Positions 1 to 4,924 of a stretch of 10,429 bases of DNA are shown here, one piece after another. Each line of letters starts with the position of its first letter. Within the stretch, counting starts at the first letter, position 1. The notes under the pieces are model-generated. The model was not told the origin of the DNA. It saw nothing but the letters and a program-made list of their open reading frames with translations, and did no database searches. The DNA is from Eubacterium sp. CAG:786. GTDB taxonomy: Bacteria; Bacillota; Clostridia; Oscillospirales; Ruminococcaceae. Where the stretch lies: contig HF989520.1 of the NCBI GenBank assembly GCA_000432175.1, positions 79,378 to 89,806 on the forward strand. Reading direction: 5' to 3'. Made by a program: the position numbers and the translations under genes.

Positions 1-414
1 CTGCGCCCCCCTGCGGGTCTTGATGTGCGCGGCAGCCCATTCGCCGTAAGCGCGGCTTCCACCTGCCTTGTTCATGAGCACGACGATCACGCCGAGTACT
101 ACCAGGAACACGAGAATTCCCACATTGTAGGAGTCCGCGAGATTTGCGATAAGACCGTCCTTGATGACCACTGTGAACATTCCCTCAAAGCCGGAATTAT
201 TCGCAATTGCATAGATGACGCCGCCTGTCAGGATACCGATGAACAGCGAGGAATAAACCTCTTTTGTTATCAGCGCAAGACCGATGGCAACGACTGGCGG
301 CAGCAGCGACCACAGCGAGCCTACTGCTTCAGTAACAGGCGCCTGAATAAAGCACCCGATCAGGAACAGCAGAATAAATGCTCCTGTGATGAGTTTTCCG
401 ATGTGTTTTTTCAT
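1..414 (-). CDS. NhaC-family Na+/H+ antiporter, N-terminal part (runs off window)
   Basis: The minus-strand frame from the ATG at 414 is open to the window edge and gives 138 residues of a polytopic membrane protein. It begins MKKHIGKLITGAFILLFLIG and contains GSLWSLLPPVVAIGLALITK followed by EVYSSLFIGILTGG, a stretch typical of NhaC-family Na+/H+ antiporters and close relatives. Hydrophobic segments are visible at about residues 6-24, 35-50, 55-72 and 96-114. The product would exchange Na+ (or an organic substrate pair) for H+ at the cytoplasmic membrane; substrate cannot be read from this part. The start is supported by an AGGGAG ribosome binding site 6-7 bases upstream and by a strong promoter at 447-475. 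The C-terminal two thirds lie outside the window. The family call is confident; the exact subfamily (NhaC against related transporters) is not. Confidence 0.82.
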   Translation of the reverse strand, partial: MKKHIGKLITGAFILLFLIGCFIQAPVTEAVGSLWSLLPPVVAIGLALITKEVYSSLFIGILTGGVIYAIANNSGFEGMFTVVIKDGLIANLADSYNVGILVFLVVLGVIVVLMNKAGGSRAYGEWAAAHIKTRRGAQ

Positions 415-446
415 GGATACTCTCCCTTTTTTTAAACTTTATTTAT

Positions 447-475
447 ATGATACACTTTATCCGACAAATTGTCAA
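447..475 (-). promoter_or_regulatory. Sigma-A-type promoter of the NhaC-type gene
   Basis: Read on the minus strand, TTGACA (475-470) and TATCAT (452-447) are separated by exactly 17 bases, and the NhaC-type ATG lies 33 bases beyond the -10. The -35 overlaps the small palindrome GACAA-A-TTGTC at 463-473, a possible operator. Confidence 0.8.
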
Positions 476-500
476 GTTCTTTTATACTATTCGACAAAAA
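457..500 (-). promoter_or_regulatory. Direct repeats over and upstream of the antiporter promoter
   Basis: On the plus strand the motif TATYCGACAAA occurs twice, at about 458-468 (TATCCGACAAA) and 488-498 (TATTCGACAAA). The spacing of 30 bases is close to three helical turns. One copy lies in the -35/spacer region and one just upstream of the promoter, so a dimeric or cooperative regulator is plausible. No regulator can be named. Confidence 0.4.
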
Positions 501-529
501 TATATAAGCAATTATACAAATAAAAGGAA

Positions 530-554
530 AGCTCCCCGTGACCTTCGGGGAGCT
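530..554 (-). terminator. Rho-independent terminator of the amidase / LysM-GH18 operon
   Basis: The stem AGCTCCCCG (530-538) pairs perfectly with CGGGGAGCT (546-554) around a 7-base loop. On the minus strand it is followed by TTTCCTTTTATTTG. It starts 4 bases after the GH18 stop codon (559-561), so it terminates the interrupted gene and separates it from the antiporter gene. Confidence 0.85.
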
Positions 555-558
555 GCTG

Positions 559-978
559 TTATAATTTCACTGTGTCGTATAAATTCTGCTGAACCAGAAG
601 CCCCGGGACATAGCAGCGGTTGACGGTCCACCAGCTTGCCCCGGCAAGGCTGTATTCATCGATGAGCCGCAGCTTTGCTTCTGTGCTGCGCGGGTCGTCA
701 AACCATACGACATGCTGTGTTCCGTTATCAGTGTAGTAGAAGAAAGGCGCCTGCGCCCGCTCGTCATACTGTATTTCAACCCCGTACTTCTGCGCAAGTT
801 CAACTGCCTGCGAAAGCCCGATGCTCTGCGCCGGAGTGCCGCGCATGAAAGGCAGAGTCCAGTTGTAGCCGTAATTCGGCATGCCCATCAGTATCTTTTC
901 AGGGGGAATTTCCGTAACCGCATAGTCAAGCACCCGACGCACCTCGTTTATCGGCGAAACTGCCAGTGGTGGTCCGAA
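559..978 (-). pseudogene. C-terminal fragment of the split LysM-GH18 gene
   Basis: This open frame encodes the final 139 residues of a glycoside hydrolase family 18 protein of the SleL/YaaH type. It reads FGPPLAVSPINEVRRVLDYA, then MGMPNYGYNW, and ends in a typical GH18 tail, ASWWTVNR...QQNLYDTVKL. It has no start codon or ribosome binding site of its own; a GTG at 942 is merely internal. Upstream of the F codon (976-978) the frame runs 5 codons into unrelated sequence and stops at 994-996. It is the exact continuation of the fragment at 3439-4293: EWGYT from that side joins FGPPLA here. The catalytic glutamate is in the other fragment, so this piece alone cannot be an enzyme. Its stop is followed at once by the operon terminator. 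Confidence 0.9.
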
Positions 979-985
979 TGTATAC
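978..985. repeat. Left attachment core (attL)
   Basis: ATGTATAC at the left junction matches ATGTGTAC at 3441-3448 in 7 of 8 positions. Host GH18 sequence lies to its left and element sequence to its right. The single difference falls in a wobble position (Tyr TAT or TAC on the minus strand), so either form keeps the host reading frame. Crossover most likely lies in the ATGT half, since the A/G difference behaves as if it came from element versus host. Confidence 0.75.
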
Positions 986-993
986 GTCCGGCG

Positions 994-1003
994 TCATTAT
1001 AGT
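994..1003 (+). repeat. Left-arm inverted repeat of the element
   Basis: TCATTATAGT lies 8 bases inside the left core. Its reverse complement, ACTATAATGA, lies at 3420-3429, 11 bases inside the right core. In the circular form the two would flank the core symmetrically, with a centre at about the third base of ATGT, as serine-integrase recognition half-sites do. Confidence 0.6.
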
Positions 1004-1011
1004 GTTCGGAT

Positions 1012-1824
1012 TTACAGGAATTTCTGCCTTGTGAGTATACAGCACATTACCCGGTCGGAGATAAATCCCCGCAGGGGCTTCGGATAGTAATCCAGCAGCG
1101 GCGCAAGCGGTTGCTCTATATCAGCTCCTGTGAATTTCGGGAGGCTCAGCTGATTTCCATACAGCCGCCGGACAGTACCCATCTGCCGGTTGAAGCTGAT
1201 ATTGAACGGCCTTGACATAACAGTCGGAATCAGCCCTCCCGGCTCTATCCCCACATTATACACCTGCATATTTGACAGAAGTCCTGCCCCATTATCGAAA
1301 ATAGGGCAGTAATCGTACGCGCCGCCATGCTCCAGAACCGCGATGTTATTAAGATGGCGGTCGTCGTTCAGTATCAGGGAATCTATCTCAAACAGCAGCG
1401 TCAGGTACTGCGGGAAATCATGCAGACCTGTTATTTCCGCGGTCTGCTCTGCAATATAGCGTATCCTTGCCTTATCGCTCGGGAGCTTCCCGAGCTGCTG
1501 TTTCAGGCTCTCACCCACTTCCCTTTTCAGCAGATGAGCAAGCGTGATTATAGACTGACCCTCTTTCAGGAAATCCGCACTGGCGCAGCATACCCGCTCC
1601 CGACCATGCGCAATAACACGGCTGATGTCGTACCGCACGAATTTAAACGGTGTGTCCTGTTCAATATTGCTCTGGCACAGAAGCTGCGAAACCAGCGTTT
1701 CCGCAAGCGATTCGTAACCGAACTGATCCAGCTTGTACCAGACGCCGTTGTCAAGCCATTTCTCCTGGTTTCCCTTTGAGGAAGTTTCTGCGATTTTCTC
1801 ATCGCTCACAAGTTTCACGCTCAT
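1012..1824 (-). CDS. Small HipA-like protein kinase (toxin candidate)
   Basis: The 270-residue product has the hallmarks of the HipA/CtkA-type kinase fold. A glycine-containing nucleotide loop region reads SSKGNQEKW (15-23), followed by WYKLD with a candidate ATP-binding lysine at 31. The catalytic loop is NDDRHLNN (153-160), and a DFG-like metal-binding motif reads PIFDNG (174-179, Asp177). It is much shorter than E. coli HipA (about 440 residues) and lacks the N-terminal HipA subdomain, so it resembles the single-domain CtkA group. The ATG shares one base with the stop of the upstream AbrB-fold gene (TAATG), which implies translational coupling and a joint function. Known relatives phosphorylate proteins such as aminoacyl-tRNA synthetases; the target here is unknown. 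The reading as the toxin of a toxin-antitoxin pair is an inference from domain type and context. Confidence 0.8.
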   Translation of the reverse strand: MSVKLVSDEKIAETSSKGNQEKWLDNGVWYKLDQFGYESLAETLVSQLLCQSNIEQDTPFKFVRYDISRVIAHGRERVCCASADFLKEGQSIITLAHLLKREVGESLKQQLGKLPSDKARIRYIAEQTAEITGLHDFPQYLTLLFEIDSLILNDDRHLNNIAVLEHGGAYDYCPIFDNGAGLLSNMQVYNVGIEPGGLIPTVMSRPFNISFNRQMGTVRRLYGNQLSLPKFTGADIEQPLAPLLDYYPKPLRGFISDRVMCCILTRQKFL

Positions 1825-2360
1825 TATAATTTCTCCATTATCAGCCGCTGATTGTCCTCTGCCATTCTGCCTTTGGTTATGGGAAGAATGTCAAGCGGGT
1901 CGCTGCTGTCTGCGCCTATCGTTTTAAGATATTCGTTCAGACCGCTCCTGCTTTCGGGAATGCAGCGCTCCTTAAGGAACTCCCGGAAATCCTCCCATGA
2001 CGGCGTGGAATTCCTGCCAAAAGCCGTTTTGACGATATTTTCCGTGTAGTTGTCCGCACGAACCTGCTTTTCGGTGAAATCAGCGTAAATTACGCTGCAC
2101 AGTCTGTCGCCGTCAAAAAAGCTGAACTTATACACGCTGTGTCCGTGCTTTATGGCATTCTCTGCGAACTCCTCCGCAGTCAGCCGGGGAGTTATAATGA
2201 TCCTGTCGCCGTCAAGGGCAAGCTCCATTTCACGGTTGTTCACCCCGAGTCCGAGCCGCTCGATCCATTTAGTCGGCAGTGTAACTTTATAATTACGGCT
2301 CCCGGCTCCGGCAGTTCCACCGGAATGCCCCACGCTGAGCCTTGCTGTTCTGGTTTCCAT
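1824..2360 (-). CDS. AbrB/MazE-fold DNA-binding protein paired with the HipA-like kinase (antitoxin candidate)
   Basis: The 178-residue protein has an N-terminal swapped-hairpin AbrB/MazE-like domain (about residues 5-60). It contains SGGTAGAGSRNYKVTLPTKW, a hydrophobic LGLG turn, and the closing strand DGDRIIITPR. The rest (about 61-178) is a separate domain with WEDFREFLKERCIPESRSGL and a conserved-looking end, KGRMAEDNQ. From memory, this two-part architecture recurs next to HipA-like kinases in Firmicutes, in place of the HTH protein HipB; that recollection was not checked. The likely role is to bind and neutralise the kinase and repress the shared promoter, whose spacer holds a perfect palindrome. 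The start at 2360 is supported by AGAGGTGA upstream. The stop overlaps the kinase start by one base. Confidence 0.78.
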   Translation of the reverse strand: METRTARLSVGHSGGTAGAGSRNYKVTLPTKWIERLGLGVNNREMELALDGDRIIITPRLTAEEFAENAIKHGHSVYKFSFFDGDRLCSVIYADFTEKQVRADNYTENIVKTAFGRNSTPSWEDFREFLKERCIPESRSGLNEYLKTIGADSSDPLDILPITKGRMAEDNQRLIMEKL

Positions 2361-2379
2361 ACAGAATCACCTCTCAATC

Positions 2380-2408
2380 ATTTTATCATATTCGTAACGA
2401 ATAGTCAA
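2380..2408 (-). promoter_or_regulatory. Promoter with palindromic operator for the AbrB/HipA-like pair
   Basis: On the minus strand TTGACT (2408-2403) and TAAAAT (2385-2380) are 17 bases apart. The spacer contains the perfect palindrome ATTCGT-A-ACGAAT at 2390-2402, filling 13 of the 17 bases. Binding there would block RNA polymerase, which is the standard arrangement for toxin-antitoxin autorepression. Confidence 0.8.
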
Positions 2409-2447
2409 GGTTTTTCATCAGGAAATCAAGAACCAGATTTCGACAGT

Positions 2448-2472
2448 AAAAAAGACAGCCTTCCGACTGCCT
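2448..2472 (-). terminator. Terminator downstream of the recombinase remnant
   Basis: On the minus strand AGGCAGTC-GGAA-GGCTGTCT forms an 8-bp stem (two G-U pairs) followed by TTTTTT. It lies directly after the recombinase stop (2475-2473) and isolates the downstream AbrB/HipA-like promoter from read-through. Confidence 0.8.
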
Positions 2473-3116
2473 TTAATCTGTTTCCGGAAAGAGCGGCGTC
2501 ACGTTAAGCGTGAAATTGCAGCGGTCAGCGTTTCCTCTGGTGTTGCGCTCCGTTTTTATGTATTCAGCCCGGCTGATTATCGTCTTTAGCAGACGGTTTT
2601 TCTCCTCCGGTGTGGACTGCGCGTAAATATCCATCACGCGCTCCACCCTGGGGATTATCCGCGCATAAAGCTGACGATCACCCTCCGCCTCGCTGACTGC
2701 CTGCTCAGCCTGCCGCAGATTCTCCGAAAGCTGCGTTCTTCGCTTTTCGAGCGATTCCATGCGCTCCCGGAATTCCCCGGCGGAATACACCCCCTGTTCC
2801 AGGAACGAATATATTTTCTCACGCTGGCTGTCCAGTTTAGCAAGTTCGGCGCGTACCTTTTCGGCTGCCGTACGCTCCGCTTTCGCAGTATCTGCGGCAG
2901 GCTTCCGGCTGACATTCACGCGGCAGTCGTTGAGCCACCGTGCAACGCCCTCAACGAGAGCGCTTTCAACAAGCTCAAGCTTTGCGGATACGTTGCCGCA
3001 ATTCCGGTTCGGGCAGCGGAGCGTGTCGCTGTGATTCCTGCTGCCCGTCCCGAGCCTTGTCATCATGCTTCCGCGTCAAAGTCTGCTCTGGATTTCCGCA
3101 GGTAAACAGCGTACAT
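2473..3116 (-). pseudogene. Serine recombinase with a large internal deletion
   Basis: The minus-strand ATG at 3116 starts MYAVYLRKSRADFDAEA, the classic N-terminus of a large serine recombinase, with the catalytic serine in LRKSRAD. The frame ends after 17 codons in TGA (3065-3063). In another frame, from 3066 to 2473, the C-terminal part of the same family resumes. It begins MMTRLGTGSRNHSDTLRCPN with the second half of a zinc ribbon (CPNRNC), continues through a long coiled coil (about residues 60-125 of this piece), and ends FTLNVTPLFPE. Everything between, roughly 300 codons including most of the catalytic domain, the recombinase domain and the first CxxC of the ribbon, is missing. The join is at the GCATGATG around 3061-3068, with a frame change. 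The relic cannot recombine DNA. No clear ribosome binding site precedes 3116. Confidence 0.85.
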
Positions 3117-3127
3117 TGCTACATTGC
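3112..3127. repeat. 8-bp tandem duplication at the recombinase start
   Basis: TACATTGC is present twice in tandem (3112-3119, 3120-3127), directly over the recombinase start codon. It may be slippage decay and could explain the absence of a recognisable ribosome binding site. Confidence 0.6.
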
Positions 3128-3142
3128 TAGCACACAGACATT

Positions 3143-3442
3143 TCACGGCTGCTCCGCAGATCTCCACGGAGTTGTCGGATCTACTCCAATCGCAAGGACA
3201 GTACATACCACTACAAGGTTTATGGAGCCGTTGTTGACTTTTCCATAAACAATGCCCTGGTCACAGGCATTACCCACTGCATTCAATGAAGTACCAGTAT
3301 AGTCAGGAAACACCTGAAACATGACAACATCATTATCAAGCGTAAACGGTATTCCGGTAAACATGGACCTGAACCATTTGCCCCAAAAAGTTTTATAAGG
3401 TAAAATCAACTGATACAATACTATAATGATGTATGGTATCAT
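3143..3442 (-). CDS. Uncharacterised ORF at the right end of the element (99 residues), possibly not a gene
   Basis: An open frame on the minus strand runs from an ATG at 3442, which straddles the right attachment core, to a TGA at 3145-3143. It would encode a partly hydrophobic protein beginning MIPYIIIVLYQLILPY. I do not recognise the family. An internal ATG within the stretch WFRSMFTGIPF is another possible start. No good ribosome binding site is seen for either. Third-position base use is not clearly biased, and the stretch near the junction is richer in A+T than the host genes. It may be a small element gene, a remnant, or chance open frame in the non-coding region that precedes the recombinase. 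I see no other gene in 3145-3440. Confidence 0.25.
   Translation of the reverse strand: MIPYIIIVLYQLILPYKTFWGKWFRSMFTGIPFTLDNDVVMFQVFPDYTGTSLNAVGNACDQGIVYGKVNNGSINLVVVCTVLAIGVDPTTPWRSAEQP
3420..3429 (-). repeat. Right-arm inverted repeat of the element
   Basis: ACTATAATGA is the exact reverse complement of TCATTATAGT at 994-1003. It lies 11 bases inside the right core and belongs to the predicted attP together with the left-arm copy. Confidence 0.6.
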
Positions 3443-4293
3443 GTGTACCCCCACTCATAAGTCATGATGATCACATAATCCGCTATCCTGCCCTGTGCTT
3501 CATAATCATGCGCTTCATAAAGCACCCCCTTCTGATCCGGGGAAATCTTGGGGGCAAGGGCAGTCACAACTATATATCCCCGATCGTGGAGCTGATCCGT
3601 GAGCCGTTCCAGGAATGCATTATACCGCTCCCGGTCATCTGGCGCGATGTATTCTATATCCATGTTCACGCCGTAATACCGCCTGCTGGTCACCTCAGCA
3701 AGAATGTTTCCGATAAGCCGCTGCTGCAGTTCCTCCGAAGCAAGGATACCGGAGAGATTTTCAGTGTCGAAGCCCTCGCCGAAAATATTCGTAACCACCA
3801 TCAGCGGCATGACTGCCGACCGCTGCGCGCTGAATATCAGACTGCTGTCGTCCGGTGGGATAAGCTCTGCCTGCGGCGTCAGCGTATAGCTGAATGGGCT
3901 TATGAACGTCAGAAATGGCAGCACGCAGTTAAGCGCGTTGGTGCTTATACTCGGGTATGCATAACCGTTGAAAAGCGCCTGTCTCCGCTCCCCGGAACCG
4001 TCAACCGGTATCATAACGGCGTCACCGGGACGGATATTCAGCGGGTCAAGTTCCGGGTTCGCTTCGATGAGACTTTCCAGCGGGACGCCGTATTCCTGCG
4101 AAAGCGAAAACAGCGTCTGCCCTTCTGTTATGATGTACCTCACCGTATCCGTGTTGATAAGTAAATTCTGCCCCGGCACCAGCCTGGAACCGTCGCGCAG
4201 GCTGTTGTCTGCCTCAATTCTCGCGGGTGGAAGCCCGTATCTGCGGGATATTGCAGCAATTGTGTCCCCGGGCTGTACTGTGTAAATAAGCAT
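3439..4293 (-). pseudogene. LysM-LysM-GH18 peptidoglycan hydrolase, N-terminal fragment (SleL/YaaH-like)
   Basis: The fragment encodes 284 residues. LysM 1 spans about 2-46 (YTVQPGDTIAAISRRYG), LysM 2 about 51-96 (YIITEGQTLFSLSQEYG), then comes a GH18 barrel with the catalytic motif GVNMDIEY, Glu204 being the expected proton donor. There is no signal peptide, as in spore-associated SleL/YaaH enzymes, which act as N-acetylglucosaminidases on cortex fragments. The start at 4293 has an AGGAGG site 5 bases upstream. The frame ends EWGYT-stop at the element junction. Joined to 559-978 the protein would be 423 residues, close to SleL/YaaH (about 430). Strands of the GH18 barrel and the MGMPNYGYNW region are lost from this piece, so activity is unlikely, though the LysM domains could still bind peptidoglycan. 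It is preceded by an amidase-like gene in the same operon. Confidence 0.9.
3441..3448. repeat. Right attachment core (attR)
   Basis: ATGTGTAC matches the left core ATGTATAC in 7 of 8 positions. Element sequence lies to its left and host GH18 sequence to its right. On the minus strand the host frame reads GGG TAC ACA and then hits TGA made by element bases, so the insertion truncates the host protein right at the junction. Confidence 0.75.
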
Positions 4294-4302
4294 ACCTACC
4301 TC

Positions 4303-4806
4303 CTATATCTCGCGCCGGGAACCAATTATGCGGATCCCCACGGCTTCGGCGTAATCATAGCTGGAAAGCCGGCGATTTCTTGCGTCATAGGTGTGCGAAC
4401 AGGTGAAAATACTTTCCGGAGTGCCCGGATAGAAAATATAGGATACAAGCATCGTGTGATAAAGCCTTCCCTCGCCGTTTCGCAGCTGAATGACGTCCCC
4501 CGGGCGCAGCTGAGATAATTCCACGGTTTCGGCGTAAACAGCGGGTCCCTCGTTCGTCAGCAGAAACCGGTTCAGGAACTCCACCCCCGTCCACGCAGGC
4601 GCACGGTCGTCGGGACTGATATAGTACCACCCGTCGTCCCCTGAGTAATTCATCACCCGGCAGCCCGCGTAAAGGCACTGTGAAACAAAATTAGTGCAGT
4701 CGCCGCCGATATTCTCAAAATCATAATACCGCGGATTTCTGGACAGCGCCCATTTCAGCGCATACGAAACCGCCCTCACCCTGTCGTAGCCGCTTTCGAT
4801 CAGCAT
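4303..4806 (-). CDS. Amidase_6-type (putative amidase domain) protein
   Basis: The 167-residue protein resembles the putative amidase domain (Pfam Amidase_6) found in Firmicute cell-wall and spore-related proteins. The N-terminal helix RVRAVSYALKWALSRNPRYY leads into ENIGGDCTNFVSQCLYAG with a candidate catalytic cysteine at 37. A second conserved block, LRPGDVIQLRN...LYHTMLV, holds the candidate catalytic histidine at 117. No signal peptide is visible. I place the start at 4806 because AAGAGGTGA lies just upstream and the domain begins there; a longer open frame to 4980 crosses the terminator of the preceding gene and is not credible. The stop (4305-4303) abuts the ribosome binding site of the LysM-GH18 gene, so the two form an operon. 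Joint action on peptidoglycan is an inference; the substrate is unknown. Confidence 0.78.
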   Translation of the reverse strand: MLIESGYDRVRAVSYALKWALSRNPRYYDFENIGGDCTNFVSQCLYAGCRVMNYSGDDGWYYISPDDRAPAWTGVEFLNRFLLTNEGPAVYAETVELSQLRPGDVIQLRNGEGRLYHTMLVSYIFYPGTPESIFTCSHTYDARNRRLSSYDYAEAVGIRIIGSRREI

Positions 4807-4825
4807 GATAATCACCTCTTTGAGA

Positions 4826-4852
4826 TATAATATGCTATCATGCCATTTTGGT
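4826..4852 (-). promoter_or_regulatory. Possible promoter of the amidase / LysM-GH18 operon, sigma-K-like
   Basis: On the minus strand the only candidate -10 is CATATTATA (4834-4826), 20 bases before the ribosome-binding-site region. It fits the mother-cell sigma-K pattern CATAnnnTA, with AC (4852-4851) 16 bases upstream. A sigma-A -35 is poor (3 of 6 bases). Short degenerate motifs such as these can occur by chance. Confidence 0.35.
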
Positions 4853-4853
4853 G

Positions 4854-4888
4854 CATAAAACAACAGGGACTGTGATAACACAGCCCCT
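4854..4888 (-). terminator. Terminator of the ynbB-like/yicC operon
   Basis: On the minus strand AGGGGCTGTG-TTAT-CACAGTCCCT forms a 10-bp stem with one G-U pair (4888-4865), followed by the moderately T-rich GTTGTTTTAT. It lies about 37 bases after the yicC stop and just before the amidase promoter region. Confidence 0.75.
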
Positions 4889-4924
4889 TGCTCGTCAAAA
4901 AGTGTATTTCTCAGCAGTCCCGGT

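Larger units (their letters stand above)
978..3448. mobile_element. Degenerate serine-recombinase integrative element carrying a HipA/AbrB-type pair
   Basis: A 2,463-bp unit interrupts the LysM-GH18 gene. Three independent signs define it. First, a directly repeated core, ATGTATAC at 978-985 and ATGTGTAC at 3441-3448, sits at the two junctions. Second, removing one core and everything between restores a continuous conserved GH18 frame. Third, element-side arms carry a 10-bp inverted repeat at nearly equal distances from the core. Gene order on the minus strand, from the right end: unknown ORF, deleted serine recombinase, terminator, AbrB-fold protein, HipA-like kinase ending 27 bp from the left core. 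Lack of a longer target duplication, and presence of recombinase pieces, point to site-specific serine recombination and not to a DDE transposase. With the recombinase deleted, movement would need help in trans. Confidence 0.85.

Noticed and set aside
25..435. 136-codon plus-strand open frame at the left edge
   Set aside because: It is antisense to the NhaC-type transporter, whose hydrophobic segments, start and promoter are convincing.
559..942. Independent 127-codon gene starting at a GTG at 942
   Set aside because: The conserved GH18 sequence continues upstream of 942 to the element junction, and no ribosome binding site precedes it. It is the tail of a split gene.
3165..3195. Possible tRNA-like 3' end near the right end of the element
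   Set aside because: A phrase similar to those translated from tRNA ends appears in one frame, but there is no GGTTCRANTCC T-arm or acceptor stem. Insertion is in the GH18 gene and not in a tRNA gene.
3433..4164. 243-codon plus-strand open frame over the LysM-GH18 fragment
   Set aside because: The minus strand has well-formed LysM and GH18 motifs; the plus-strand product is low-quality and has no ribosome binding site.
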